A stretch of 64,000 bases of DNA from NCBI GenBank assembly GCA_039928925.1, contig JBDSSF010000003.1, forward strand, positions 248,001 through 312,000. The letters are read 5' to 3'. The DNA is from Candidatus Saccharimonadales bacterium (lineage in GTDB: Bacteria > Patescibacteriota > Saccharimonadia > Saccharimonadales > Saccharimonadaceae). Within the stretch, counting starts at the first letter, position 1; every line of letters starts with the position of its first letter. A model generated the notes under the pieces. It was not told the DNA's origin and searched no databases. It saw nothing but the letters and a program-made list of their open reading frames with translations. This document shows, piece after piece, positions 39,708 to 49,432 of this stretch. Both the position numbers and the translations under genes were made by a program.

Positions 39708-39711
39708 ATTG

Positions 39712-40788
39712 CTAAACGTTGAAGCGAAAATCTACAATATCACCGGGTTGCATGATATATGTTTTGCCTTCAGTTCGAACTTTGCCTTGTTGCTTCGCCG
39801 CAGCTTCCGAGCCAGCTGCTACGAGATCATCAAAGTCGATAATTTGGGCTGCGATAAATCCACGCTCAAAATCACTATGAATAACTCCAGCGGCTTGGGG
39901 CGCAGTCGCGCCTTTTTTTATTGTCCATGCGCGAACTTCCTTGGGACCAGCGGTTAAGTAACTTTGTAATCCGAGAATGTCATACGCTGCGTGGATCATC
40001 TGGAGTAATCCAGTTTCTTCAACTCCATAGCTTTCGAGCAGTTCAGTAGCTTCGGCAATTTCGAGTCCTTTTAATTCTTCTTCTAACTTTGCGCATACAA
40101 AAATTGTTCGCGAAGGAGCAACTAGTTTTGAAAGCAACTCTTTCTTGGAGCCATTGAGAAGTGTCTCCTCATCGACATTGAAAGCATAAATAACTGGTTT
40201 AGCTGTCAATAGATGGAGGTCGGCTACTGTATCAAGATCAATAGAAGGGAGTGCTGATAATGGCGTACCAGCTTGAAGATGCACGAGTAGGCTTTGTAGG
40301 TATTCAACCTGGGTCTTGATAGCAGGCTTGGCTTTTGACTCCTTGATTAGTTTTGGAAGTCGAGTTTCGATTGTTTGGATATCTGCGAGCATAAGTTCGG
40401 TATTTATAACTTCAATGTCATCACGAGGGTCAATTTTTTCAGAAACGTGGATGATGTCATTATTCTCGAATGCGCGGACGATATGTACAATTGCTTCGCA
40501 GTTTCGGATATTTGCAAGAAATTTATTGCCAAGCCCCTCACCGTTACTCGCACCAGCCACTAATCCTGCGATGTCAACAAACGTTATGACAGCTGGGATA
40601 ACTTTTTCAGCCGTATACATAGACCGGAGAACGTCAAGTCGAGGATCTGGAACTGGAACAATTCCAGTATTTGGCTCAATCGTTGCAAACGGATAATTTG
40701 CTGCAAGAATATTATTATTTGTAAGTGCATTAAAGAGGGTAGATTTTCCAACATTTGGTAGACCGACGATGCCAATAGAGAGACTCAT
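39712..40788 (-). CDS. ychF: Redox-regulated ATPase/GTPase YchF (OLA1)
   Basis: A universally conserved P-loop ATPase of the Obg family, 358 residues, associated with ribosomes. G1 is GLPNVGKST (residues 9-17), then TIEPNTGIVPVPDPRLD, FVDIAGLVAGASNGEGLGNKFL (given in part) and the non-canonical YAFNVDE in place of NKxD, which gives ATP preference. The C-terminal TGS domain ends in GDIVDFRFNV. TATAAT lies 8 nt before the ATG. It is divergent from the pilus locus. Confidence 0.96.
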   Translation of the reverse strand: MSLSIGIVGLPNVGKSTLFNALTNNNILAANYPFATIEPNTGIVPVPDPRLDVLRSMYTAEKVIPAVITFVDIAGLVAGASNGEGLGNKFLANIRNCEAIVHIVRAFENNDIIHVSEKIDPRDDIEVINTELMLADIQTIETRLPKLIKESKAKPAIKTQVEYLQSLLVHLQAGTPLSALPSIDLDTVADLHLLTAKPVIYAFNVDEETLLNGSKKELLSKLVAPSRTIFVCAKLEEELKGLEIAEATELLESYGVEETGLLQMIHAAYDILGLQSYLTAGPKEVRAWTIKKGATAPQAAGVIHSDFERGFIAAQIIDFDDLVAAGSEAAAKQQGKVRTEGKTYIMQPGDIVDFRFNV

Positions 40789-40885
40789 AGCATTTTATTA
40801 TAACAGAGATGGAACTAAGTTGCGCTTTTGTGCGCTGAGCCCTATACTTTAAGTATTAGCAGTTTAAAGAACACGTATCGATATA

Positions 40886-41458
40886 ATGCCTTCATTCATT
40901 CATTGGAATAAAATATCACTAGCTTGGGTCCACGATAAGAAAAAACTAATTATTATTAGTTCTTTTGTCAGTGTTGTTATTCTCACTGTACTATTTTGGG
41001 TACTTTTTTCTAAAGTTTGGTCTGTAACACCGTCATCTCCAAAAAATGATCAAGCTCAAGTAGATTCAGGCTTACAGCCAATTTCGCGTGAAGGAATTCC
41101 CGTCACAAATTCTACAGACTACTCTAAAAACAGCCAGACGGCTTTAAATGGGGTTTATAGTACTAAACCTATGGATTCAACGCCTCAAAGTGTGTTTAAC
41201 AATATTCAGGTTCAAATAACGACTGCCTCAGTTTATGAGGACTGGCAAAAGGTAATTACTTTCGGTAATCAGGGACTTGCCGTTGAAGGGCATAGTCAAG
41301 ATATTAGTATGCTGACATACATCTCCACTGCATACATGAAACTTGGCAATACTGCCGAATATAAAGCAACTCTTATGAAACTTAAAACAGCGTATGAGGC
41401 TTCTGGTGGTAAAGATACCCAGACATATAAAGACATAGTTAAGGCTTTAGGTTCATGA
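40886..41458 (+). CDS. Membrane-anchored TPR-like protein at the head of the pilus locus
   Basis: A 190-residue protein with an N-terminal membrane helix (KLIIISSFVSVVILTVLFWV) and an extracellular helical end resembling a single tetratricopeptide pair (WQKVITFGNQGLAVEGHSQDI; YISTAYMKLGNTAEYKATLMKL). No catalytic motif. A good promoter, TTGCGC/17/TATACT, lies about 35 nt upstream. It overlaps the next gene (ATGA) and both precede pilM, so it may be a pilus accessory or assembly factor. Confidence 0.6.
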   Translation: MPSFIHWNKISLAWVHDKKKLIIISSFVSVVILTVLFWVLFSKVWSVTPSSPKNDQAQVDSGLQPISREGIPVTNSTDYSKNSQTALNGVYSTKPMDSTPQSVFNNIQVQITTASVYEDWQKVITFGNQGLAVEGHSQDISMLTYISTAYMKLGNTAEYKATLMKLKTAYEASGGKDTQTYKDIVKALGS

Positions 41459-43773
41459 CATTTCGTAAACTAAAAAATATAGCAGTGCTCGTATTTGTAC
41501 TGGCGAGCGCAACACTTGGTATTATTAACGTACATAATGCACACGCCGTTTCATACCGAGCTCCAGATGGACCTGACTCTAACTTTGAAGACGGCACCGG
41601 CCAATCTCCTGTATACCTGATCGTTTCAAAAGGTGATGGCAGTAGTCTTAATGCACCCGTATCGACTGTTGTTATCTATTCTCTGACTCCAAACCCAAAG
41701 ATTGTTATTGGGAATTATAATCACTGTTATAACAAGAATGGTACACCGTTGGACTCAAGTAATCCAGGTGTCAAATCAGGTTCGGATACTTCTTTTACCC
41801 TCTATGATGGTGGTGATCCAGACGACGTAGGCGTCATTACTACTGCGTTTAACACTATTCTTCCCGATAGCCCTGCATGTACTGGAGCAAGCTTAACATT
41901 GCAACCAGCCAACATCATTACGAGAGGAAGCACAAGCGCTGGACTCGGCAAATATTATGTAACTCGCCTCAAGACGACTCTTACGCAGCCAACTGGAAAT
42001 GGAACGAATGCGTTCACGGTATCTGTACTAGATCAAGCAAATCATGCAAACGGATATGTTAGTTACACAAACCAGGATAACAGTACATTTGCTATTGGCA
42101 AGCGACCACCGAGTGGGTCACAGAACACTGCATTCCAGCTTAAGTTTGCAATTCCATGTGATGCCGATATGACAAAACAACTTCAACCACTAAAATGGTT
42201 CGATGCCGATAAAGGCCTTGGCAACCAAGAAGGTAACATATTTTTTGAGGTAGGTGTGCGCGACAGAGGCAGTAATGATCCTTATGTTTTAGTAAAAAAT
42301 CAGTACGGTTTTGATGCACAGGGGAGATATTTACAAGTTGGTGGTAACGATGCAAAGGGGAGTCTCAAATTTCCGTTTGAAAAAGACAAAGAGTATAACT
42401 GGATTTGGCGTAATGTAAGCTCGGGAAATGGTATCCAGTTTGGTATGCCGTATAATTCCATTTATTCGACAGTAGTATGCTCGAGCTACAATTTAATTCC
42501 TACGCTTAGTGTTAATGGCTCGACCGTCGAGCCAGGTGCAACTGTAACAACAACCGCAAAGATACAAAATAACGGCCGTACTGATAGTGAAGACGCAGGC
42601 TGGCAGATTAATCGATTTGTCGTGGCGAGTGGCCTAGCTGTCCCTAATAGCGGTGGCGGGACTTCACAAAGTGGCACTACAGCAAACCCAAATACGAAAA
42701 CTCCATGTAACGACTATTTCCTTCCATCTGTATCCTGTACAAGACTCGCAACTGGCTCTGGTATATACAAAGTTGAGACAGCGACGCTCGATCCATTGTC
42801 AGATGATATAGGTGATCTTCCAGTAGGCTCAAAAATTTGTTACGCACTTTCAGTGAAGCCTTACAAGAACGGAAGTACGGACTGGCGACACAGTGCTCCA
42901 GATTGTGTAAAGATTGGTAAGAAGCCTAAAGTTCAAATATGGGGAAGTGATGTCGTAACTCGCGGTTTGGTGGCTACAAGTACGTCGACAAAAAAGGTAG
43001 GAAGCAGTGAGAAAACCTTTGGAAGTTGGGGAGAGTATGGCATTTTTTCAGTCGGAAGAAACAGCGGTGCGGCTTCTGGGGCCGGACTTGTGAATGGCTC
43101 ACCTACAGAACCACAAGATTCTTGGAGTGCATTAACGTTTGCGAATAGGGGGGGTATTTTTGGATCATTCGGTGGAGCAACGACGCTTCCAGCAAAGCCG
43201 GCTATCGCAACGTATTTCCTAAGTAAGCCGTCAACAATAATCTCCGGCGACCTATCCTTAACTGACCGAAGTGGTATTCTTCGATATAATGGTGTAAATC
43301 CTATAAATATTGGTGCAAGTACAATAAAAAAGAATAAATCTATCGTTATTTTGGCACCAAATGCGACGGTTACAATTATAAATGACATAAGCTACGTGCC
43401 AGGACCGTTCAACCAGATAAGTGAGTTACCGCAGGCGATTATTATTGCAAGTTCAATCAACATCAAAGGTAATGTTACGAACGTTGATGCATGGCTAATT
43501 GCAACCAACAACATTAATACATGCTCAGACGTAGCGACGAATATAAAACTAGGATCGAATATCTGTACAAATACACTGAAGATAAATGGTCCTGTTGTTT
43601 CCAATAAGCTATACCTAAGACGAACTGCAGGCTCGAATACAGGTGCAGCATCGGATGATCCTGCTGAAACGATCAACCTCCGTGCTGACGCCTATTTATG
43701 GGCGCAGGCGCAGGTCAACGGCAATAGTAACGCGACTACAGTTTTTAGTTACGAAGTTCCTCCGCGGTTTTAG
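41455..43773 (+). CDS. Large secreted protein, unknown function
   Basis: A 772-residue protein with a signal peptide (IAVLVFVLASATLGIINV, cleavage near AHA, residue 31). The rest is strand-rich, with many Asn, Gly, Ser and Thr and about a dozen Cys, and a repeat-free run of Ig-like or adhesin-like strands. The middle (NGSTVEPGATVTTTAKIQNNGRTDSE) looks like a CARDB/DUF11-type conserved fold of cell-surface proteins; the later half contains parallel-strand features (SINIKGNVTNVDAWLIATNNIN). No C-terminal anchor is evident. It is translationally coupled to the TPR-like gene and precedes pilM, so it may be a pilus-associated adhesin (inference). Confidence 0.6.
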   Translation: MTFRKLKNIAVLVFVLASATLGIINVHNAHAVSYRAPDGPDSNFEDGTGQSPVYLIVSKGDGSSLNAPVSTVVIYSLTPNPKIVIGNYNHCYNKNGTPLDSSNPGVKSGSDTSFTLYDGGDPDDVGVITTAFNTILPDSPACTGASLTLQPANIITRGSTSAGLGKYYVTRLKTTLTQPTGNGTNAFTVSVLDQANHANGYVSYTNQDNSTFAIGKRPPSGSQNTAFQLKFAIPCDADMTKQLQPLKWFDADKGLGNQEGNIFFEVGVRDRGSNDPYVLVKNQYGFDAQGRYLQVGGNDAKGSLKFPFEKDKEYNWIWRNVSSGNGIQFGMPYNSIYSTVVCSSYNLIPTLSVNGSTVEPGATVTTTAKIQNNGRTDSEDAGWQINRFVVASGLAVPNSGGGTSQSGTTANPNTKTPCNDYFLPSVSCTRLATGSGIYKVETATLDPLSDDIGDLPVGSKICYALSVKPYKNGSTDWRHSAPDCVKIGKKPKVQIWGSDVVTRGLVATSTSTKKVGSSEKTFGSWGEYGIFSVGRNSGAASGAGLVNGSPTEPQDSWSALTFANRGGIFGSFGGATTLPAKPAIATYFLSKPSTIISGDLSLTDRSGILRYNGVNPINIGASTIKKNKSIVILAPNATVTIINDISYVPGPFNQISELPQAIIIASSINIKGNVTNVDAWLIATNNINTCSDVATNIKLGSNICTNTLKINGPVVSNKLYLRRTAGSNTGAASDDPAETINLRADAYLWAQAQVNGNSNATTVFSYEVPPRF

Positions 43774-43837
43774 TTTTTACGGAATGAGCAAAAGAGCTTG
43801 CCATAACTCGTAACGCTTATGTATAATGATAAACAAT

Positions 43838-44887
43838 ATGGCATTTACAAAAGGCGTGGGCGACTTTTTTGCTCTGGATATTGGCACCAATGCGGTACGA
43901 GTAGTTCAGTTGGCAGCAAGCGGACAAGATAGTTGGACGCTTCTTCATTACGGGTATGCTCCAGTTGACTCTAAGATCACAAGTGCTAACTCCAAGGAAT
44001 CACAGCATCGTCTTGGTGAGGTAATAATGACAGCTGTCGGGCAGAGTGGCATCAAAACAAAAAACGTTGCTATCGGGCTGCCGTCTCAGAAGACATTCAC
44101 GACTGTTATCGATGTACCAAGTATGTCTGAAGCTGAACTTAAAAGTACGATTAAATACCAGATTGATCAGTACATACCTATGGCTATAGATGAAGCTAAA
44201 GTTGACTGGACGCTGCTGGGACAGTCATTACACGATCCTAGGCAGCAAGAAGTACTTCTTGCAAGTACAGCAAACATTTATTCAGAAGAGCGACTTGAAT
44301 TCGTCGAAGGCCTTGGATTTAATGTGATCGCAGCTGAGCCGGATCCGATTGCTATGATCAGATCAGTCTTGCCTTTAGGCGTCCAGGATGCTCGCCTTAT
44401 TATCGATATGGGCGAGTTATCAACAGATCTTGCAATCACGTATGGTGATTCACCAAGACTAGTACGCACAATACCAACAGGTCTCAGCTCACTTATTAAA
44501 GCAGCTGTGCAGAACCTAAACGTACAAGAGGACCAGGCGCGACAGTTTATTTTGAAATTTGGTCTTGCTCCTGATCGCCTCGAAGGTCAAGTATTTCGTG
44601 CTGTTGAAAATGTTCTTGATAGTTTTGCTGCTGAACTTACTAAGTCAATTAAGTTTTTCCAGACACGATATCCTAACACGTCCGTAAGCGGGATACTTCT
44701 TTCCGGGTACGCGAGTGTAGTGCCACGATTTGGTGATTATGTTACTGCTAAAACAACTGTTCCTTCGGTTACGGCTAACCCGTGGCAAAAAGTAAAAGTC
44801 TCACAGGCTGATCAGCAACAGTTAGCAACAGTCGCAGCTGAGTTTTCAACCGCAGTCGGTCTTGCCCAGAGGACTAACAAGCGATGA
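43838..44887 (+). CDS. pilM: Type IV pilus assembly ATPase-fold protein PilM
   Basis: A 349-residue actin-like cytoplasmic pilus protein: FFALDIGTNAVRVVQ (phosphate 1), VAIGLPSQKTFTTVIDVPSM, LKSTIKYQIDQYIPM, LIIDMGELSTDLAI (phosphate 2) and ILLSGYASVVPRFGDY. It links the motor to the PilN/PilO complex at the membrane. I start it at the ATG at 43838; the ATG at 43826 lies inside the -10 box (TATAAT, 43822-43827). pilN follows with an ATGA overlap. Confidence 0.92.
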   Translation: MAFTKGVGDFFALDIGTNAVRVVQLAASGQDSWTLLHYGYAPVDSKITSANSKESQHRLGEVIMTAVGQSGIKTKNVAIGLPSQKTFTTVIDVPSMSEAELKSTIKYQIDQYIPMAIDEAKVDWTLLGQSLHDPRQQEVLLASTANIYSEERLEFVEGLGFNVIAAEPDPIAMIRSVLPLGVQDARLIIDMGELSTDLAITYGDSPRLVRTIPTGLSSLIKAAVQNLNVQEDQARQFILKFGLAPDRLEGQVFRAVENVLDSFAAELTKSIKFFQTRYPNTSVSGILLSGYASVVPRFGDYVTAKTTVPSVTANPWQKVKVSQADQQQLATVAAEFSTAVGLAQRTNKR

Positions 44888-45609
44888 TTGAAATCAATCT
44901 TATCCCTGATGTTAAACAAGAACTGATTAAGGCTCAAAGAGTCCGTTCGACTGTTATTTCTATAGCGATTATCGTAGGGCTAGCATCTGCCGGAGTTGTG
45001 GTGCTTTTAGCTATTTGGGTTTTTGCCGTTCAAGCTGGTCGCGGTTACTTAGCCGATAAAACGATTACGGACGAAAGCGCGAAGCTTAGCAATGTACCAG
45101 ATATTGGAAACACTTTGACGATACAGAATCAATTAGCACAAATTGGCGCGACTCACGATGCTAAACATATAGACTCAAGAGTATTTGATGTCTTGACAAC
45201 GATTAATCCTGAGGCTCCAAATAGTATCTCACTCACAAAAGCTACACTTGATTCTGATTCTAAAACAATCAAACTCGAAGCTCAGGCGCAAAATAGTTTC
45301 TCGGCACTTGAAGTCTACAAGAAAACTATCCTCGCAACAACTATTCAGTTTGTAAAAGACGGAAAGACGCAGACAGTTCCTCTTGTAACGGCAACTAGCT
45401 TAGGAGACCAGAGCTACGGCGAAGACACGACAGGTACAAAAATCTTGAGGTTTTCCCTAACAGTCACTTACTCAGAAGAGTTATTCAGCCACGGGGTTCA
45501 GAACGCTGTTATCGTTGCACCAGGAAAGAAAAATGTGACAGATTCGTTCCTTGGTGTACCGCAAAGTTTGTTTACTGTTAAGGCTGCTGATATAAAGGGG
45601 ACTAACTAA
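44884..45609 (+). CDS. pilN: Type IV pilus inner-membrane protein PilN
   Basis: A 241-residue protein with the diagnostic start MIEINLIPD, one membrane helix (about residues 24-50), a coiled segment and a ferredoxin-like periplasm-side domain. The MIEINLIP peptide binds the PilM groove in characterised systems. It overlaps pilM by 4 nt and is followed by pilO after 1 nt. Confidence 0.88.
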   Translation: MIEINLIPDVKQELIKAQRVRSTVISIAIIVGLASAGVVVLLAIWVFAVQAGRGYLADKTITDESAKLSNVPDIGNTLTIQNQLAQIGATHDAKHIDSRVFDVLTTINPEAPNSISLTKATLDSDSKTIKLEAQAQNSFSALEVYKKTILATTIQFVKDGKTQTVPLVTATSLGDQSYGEDTTGTKILRFSLTVTYSEELFSHGVQNAVIVAPGKKNVTDSFLGVPQSLFTVKAADIKGTN

Positions 45610-45610
45610 T

Positions 45611-46315
45611 ATGGCTTCTGCTAACAAAGAAGTTGCAATACGCAAAAGACAGCAAATTGCTGGAGCGAATAGGATGATGTTTTTATGGGTAGCTGGTATT
45701 TCAGTTGTCGTAGGTTTCTGCGTTGTAGGAGCAATATTCCTATTTCAAAAACTTCAGTTTAACGAAAAGGTTCTTGCTGAAAAGTCAAATACGGGGACTA
45801 TCTTAGTTCATAACAATAATATTATGGAAGATTTGAAGTCGAAGATACGTGTCTTAAATACAAACAAAGCATTAATGGATTCTCGAGCAAAACCAGATGA
45901 TCAGCCACTTCAGGTTGTTCTTGATGCACTTCCATCCGACGCTAACTCTACGGCTCTTGGTTCGTCTCTCCAGGAGAAGCTTATACCGGGAGATGGGATT
46001 ACAATTGAGTCATTTGCGACAGACACGGTTCAGGGTGTCGAAACGCAAAGTGATTCAAGTGTTGAGGATGCAAGTGGTACCGCTCTTCAGGACACAAACC
46101 AAATTACATTCCGTTTTTCAGTTAACACAGATATAACTAACCCAACACCGTTAAAAGAATTGCTTCAGCGATTAGAGCGTTCAATCAGGGCAATAGACAT
46201 CACCTCACTTACTATTGAGACGCAAGGTACTAAGATTGTACTTTCTGTAGAGGGTAGGGCATTTTACCAACCTGCTAAGACAGTTGAATTAAAGGATAAG
46301 CCGGTAAAACCATGA
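45611..46315 (+). CDS. Type IV pilus PilO-like protein
   Basis: A 234-residue protein with an N-terminal helix (MMFLWVAGISVVVGFCVVGAIF), a coiled stretch (IMEDLKSKIRVLNTNKALMD) and an extracellular ferredoxin-like domain. It is placed by order after pilN and topology rather than by a strict motif. It probably dimerises with PilN. The next gene overlaps by ATGA. Confidence 0.75.
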   Translation: MASANKEVAIRKRQQIAGANRMMFLWVAGISVVVGFCVVGAIFLFQKLQFNEKVLAEKSNTGTILVHNNNIMEDLKSKIRVLNTNKALMDSRAKPDDQPLQVVLDALPSDANSTALGSSLQEKLIPGDGITIESFATDTVQGVETQSDSSVEDASGTALQDTNQITFRFSVNTDITNPTPLKELLQRLERSIRAIDITSLTIETQGTKIVLSVEGRAFYQPAKTVELKDKPVKP

Positions 46316-46572
46316 AAAAATCAGATATTGCAATGATCATTCTTATCGCATCCGCGAGCATGCTAATAGCCTATTTCGTAGCTAAAGGTGTTGTTGGTGA
46401 TGTACAGAATCAAGTCGTTAAGGTTAAAACAGCTCAGTCAATCTCCAGTGATGTCTCCGAGCCAGATAAGGCCATATTTAACTCAAATGCGATTAACCCC
46501 ACAGTAGAAGTTATCATTGGTTCACAAACAGGCGCAACAACAAATCCAACGACTAATTCGAGTAGTCAGTAG
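46312..46572 (+). CDS. Small membrane protein in the pilus operon
   Basis: 86 residues: one N-terminal helix (IAMIILIASASMLIAYFVAKG) and a Ser/Thr/Asn-rich extracellular end. It sits where PilP is found in diderm operons, but no PilP motif is seen and there is no outer membrane to span. It overlaps the pilO-like gene by 4 nt and probably is translated by coupling. Confidence 0.6.
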   Translation: MKKSDIAMIILIASASMLIAYFVAKGVVGDVQNQVVKVKTAQSISSDVSEPDKAIFNSNAINPTVEVIIGSQTGATTNPTTNSSSQ

Positions 46573-46582
46573 GGCGCCGCAT

Positions 46583-48346
46583 ATGGCACTTCTGACTGGC
46601 GATATTCAAGAAAAGTTACTTACGCTTCTTTCTGAAGAAGGCTTAGTGACACAAGATGCGCTTAAGGCTGCTGAAGCTGACGCTATCAAGGCTAGCAAGC
46701 CACTCATGGCTTTTTTAACAGAACAGAATATTGTTGATGAAGAACTCCTGACTCATGCAATTGCTCAGGTATCAGGTGTACCATATGTCAACCTTACAAA
46801 TAGTCTTATTGATCAAAGCGCTCTAGTTCTTTTACCTGAGGATATTGCAGCCCGATTTATGGCCGTACCACTCGCAGAGGTTCAAAATCGACTTGCGGTC
46901 GCTATGATTGACGCTAATAACGTCCAAGCTGTAGATTATCTAGCAAATCGTATTCAGCGTCCAATTAAAGTGTTCATGGCCTCTGAGACAGGTGTACGAC
47001 ATGTTCTTGAGCAATATCGGACCGATCTTTCAAGTGTCGACGCAGCAGCAGAAGCTTCTCAAGAGGAGGCAGTTAACAAAAGTGATAACGATATTAAGAC
47101 GATTGTTCAGGATTCGCCGATTAGTCGGGCTCTTAGCACAATCCTTGAATATGCTGTTAAGTCACGTGCGAGCGATATTCATATTGAACCACTCGAAAAG
47201 ACACTGAAAATCCGCTGTCGTGTAGACGGTGTTCTTCGTGAGATCATGCAACTTCCGAAATCGATTGAGCCAGCGCTTGTAAGCCGTATTAAAATCCTAT
47301 CAAACTTAAAGATTGATGAGCATCGCATCCCTCAGGACGGTCAGTTTACGGTCAATGTAGCTCAAAAAGAAGTCGATCTTCGTATTGCTATTAGCCCTGT
47401 AGTCTGGGGAGAACAAGTGGTGATCCGTTTGCTTGATAAGTCTGGCAACAGTTTTGATATCGAAGAAATGGGGTATGCTGGTCGAGCACTTCGAGCTATT
47501 CGTAAGGGAATACGTAAGCCAAATGGCATGGTACTTACGTCTGGACCAACCGGTTCAGGTAAGTCAACAAGTCTCTACGCTCTTATTAAAGAGATCAAGG
47601 ACGAAAGTATTAATATTGTTACCCTCGAAGATCCAGTCGAATACAAAATGGACGGAGTGAACCAAATTCAGGTTAACGCTGATGTAGGCCTCACATTCGC
47701 AGCAGGACTTCGCTCAATTCTACGCCAAGACCCAAATGTTGTGATGGTAGGTGAGATCCGTGATGCAGAAACAGCTAACCTTGCAGTTCAAGCTGCGCTA
47801 ACGGGTCACCTTGTGTTCAGCACACTTCACACTAATTCAGCTGCAGGTGTGTTACCTCGCTTACTTGATATGGGTATCGAGCCATTTCTTATAGCAAGTA
47901 CGGTTAATACAATTATTGGGCAGCGACTTGTGAGGCGCGTGGCTCCAAAGAGGGATAGTTACGAGTCCTCACCGATAGAAACACAAAATATCTTGGCAAC
48001 GATTGGACATCTTTTACCAAAGACTAAAGAGGACGTTTTAAGAGTTTCTGAAGATCTAGGCTACAAAGACTTGCCACTGGCAGGGAAAAGCGCTTATACT
48101 TTAGTCAAGGGCAAAGATACGCTCCAAACCCCAAGGGGCTACACTGGGCGAGCAGGGCTTTACGAAGTGATGGATGTCAACGAAGAAATACAAAATTTGA
48201 TTGTCACTCGTGCAACAAGTTCTGAAATTCAGCGTAAAGCAGTCGAGCAGGGTATGGTAACAATGCGTCAGGATGGATATCTCAAAGCACTACAGGGGCT
48301 TACTACAATTGAAGAAGTTAACCGCGTCGCGTCGGATATAGCATAA
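46583..48346 (+). CDS. pilB: Type IV pilus extension ATPase PilB
   Basis: A 587-residue hexameric motor that drives pilus assembly. Residues 1-150 are a T2SSE_N/MshEN-like domain (LLTLLSEEGLVTQDALKAAE is one half of the pattern). The motor follows: SRASDIHIEPLEKTLKIR (N2 domain), GPTGSGKSTSLYAL (Walker A), EDPVEYKMDGVNQIQVN (Asp box), GEIRDAETANLAVQAALTGHLV (Walker B/His box, given in part). The tetracysteine zinc motif of many PilB proteins is absent. The ATG at 46583 is chosen because the longer GTG frame runs through the preceding gene. Confidence 0.93.
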   Translation: MALLTGDIQEKLLTLLSEEGLVTQDALKAAEADAIKASKPLMAFLTEQNIVDEELLTHAIAQVSGVPYVNLTNSLIDQSALVLLPEDIAARFMAVPLAEVQNRLAVAMIDANNVQAVDYLANRIQRPIKVFMASETGVRHVLEQYRTDLSSVDAAAEASQEEAVNKSDNDIKTIVQDSPISRALSTILEYAVKSRASDIHIEPLEKTLKIRCRVDGVLREIMQLPKSIEPALVSRIKILSNLKIDEHRIPQDGQFTVNVAQKEVDLRIAISPVVWGEQVVIRLLDKSGNSFDIEEMGYAGRALRAIRKGIRKPNGMVLTSGPTGSGKSTSLYALIKEIKDESINIVTLEDPVEYKMDGVNQIQVNADVGLTFAAGLRSILRQDPNVVMVGEIRDAETANLAVQAALTGHLVFSTLHTNSAAGVLPRLLDMGIEPFLIASTVNTIIGQRLVRRVAPKRDSYESSPIETQNILATIGHLLPKTKEDVLRVSEDLGYKDLPLAGKSAYTLVKGKDTLQTPRGYTGRAGLYEVMDVNEEIQNLIVTRATSSEIQRKAVEQGMVTMRQDGYLKALQGLTTIEEVNRVASDIA

Positions 48347-48359
48347 GAAGGGTAAAAAT

Positions 48360-49430
48360 ATGAATACACAAGAATTACGAATCGAAGTGCTACTAGAAGA
48401 AGTCGTCAAGAAGAGGGCATCAGACCTTCATCTTCAAGTTAGCCTACCTCCAATGCTGCGTGTTGACGGTACACTTGCACCAATTCCTGGGTACAATCCT
48501 TTAGATGAGCCGGCGATTGAGTCGCTAATCTTTGCAATTCTTGACCAGGATCAGCAACAAATTTTAATTAAAGATAAAGAGTTTGATTTTAGCTTCGCTT
48601 TTGGAACGCTTGGCCGATTTCGCGTAAATGCATTTCACGAGCGTGGTAATCTTGCTGCCGCACTTCGCTTGATACCAAATGAAATAAAATCAGTTACTGA
48701 ACTCGGTATGCCTGCAGTAGTTATGAGTTTTGCGGATTATCCTAGAGGTCTTGTTCTTGTAACCGGCCCTACAGGATCGGGTAAATCGACGACTCTCGCG
48801 TCGCTTGTGGATAAGATAAATGTCGAGCGTGCTCAACATATTATAACAATTGAAGATCCAATCGAGTTTACTCACAAGTCTAAAAAATCAGTGATTGTGC
48901 AACGTGAAGTTCACTATGACACATATTCCTTCTCAGCTGCCCTGCGATCAAGCCTTCGTCAAGATCCTGATGTTGTGCTTATTGGTGAGATGCGTGATCT
49001 TGAGACAATCTCAGCAGCGATTACTATCGCAGAGACAGGACACTTGGTTTTTGCGACTCTTCATACTAACTCTGCCGCGCAGTCAATTGACCGTATGATC
49101 GACGTGTTTCCTCCACACCAGCAACCTCAGATTAGGGCACAGCTTAGCAACATTTTGATGGCAATTTGTTCGCAGCGTCTTGTGCCAGCTATTGGTGGGG
49201 GACGTGTTGTTGCTGTAGAAGTTTTGATTGCAAACCCAGCTGTACGTAACATTATACGGGAGGGTAAGAGTCATCAACTTGATGCAGTTATTCAAACAAG
49301 TGCAGATCAAGGAATGCAGACAATGGACAGGACGCTTGTCAGTCTCGTACAAAGTGGAACTGTTACGTATGATGAGGCCCGAAACTTCGCTGTCGATCTA
49401 ACTGAATTCGAAAGATTAATGAGAGGCTAA
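48360..49430 (+). CDS. pilT: Type IV pilus retraction ATPase PilT
   Basis: A 356-residue hexameric motor that depolymerises the pilus and powers twitching. Motifs are KRASDLHLQVSLPPMLRVDG, GPTGSGKSTTLASL (Walker A), ITIEDPIEFTHKSKKS, LIGEMRDLETISAAITIAETGHLV in part, and AAQSIDRMIDVFPPHQQPQIR, which is the PilT-type end. It begins 13 nt after pilB and pilC follows after 2 nt, so all are one operon. Confidence 0.95.
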   Translation: MNTQELRIEVLLEEVVKKRASDLHLQVSLPPMLRVDGTLAPIPGYNPLDEPAIESLIFAILDQDQQQILIKDKEFDFSFAFGTLGRFRVNAFHERGNLAAALRLIPNEIKSVTELGMPAVVMSFADYPRGLVLVTGPTGSGKSTTLASLVDKINVERAQHIITIEDPIEFTHKSKKSVIVQREVHYDTYSFSAALRSSLRQDPDVVLIGEMRDLETISAAITIAETGHLVFATLHTNSAAQSIDRMIDVFPPHQQPQIRAQLSNILMAICSQRLVPAIGGGRVVAVEVLIANPAVRNIIREGKSHQLDAVIQTSADQGMQTMDRTLVSLVQSGTVTYDEARNFAVDLTEFERLMRG

Positions 49431-49432
49431 GC

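Noticed and set aside
43826..43837. ATG at 43826 as pilM start (and likewise 51283 for pilD and 56364 for uppP)
   Set aside because: Each of these ATGs lies inside its -10 hexamer; the next in-frame ATG is 7-10 nt after the -10 and matches the leaderless spacing.
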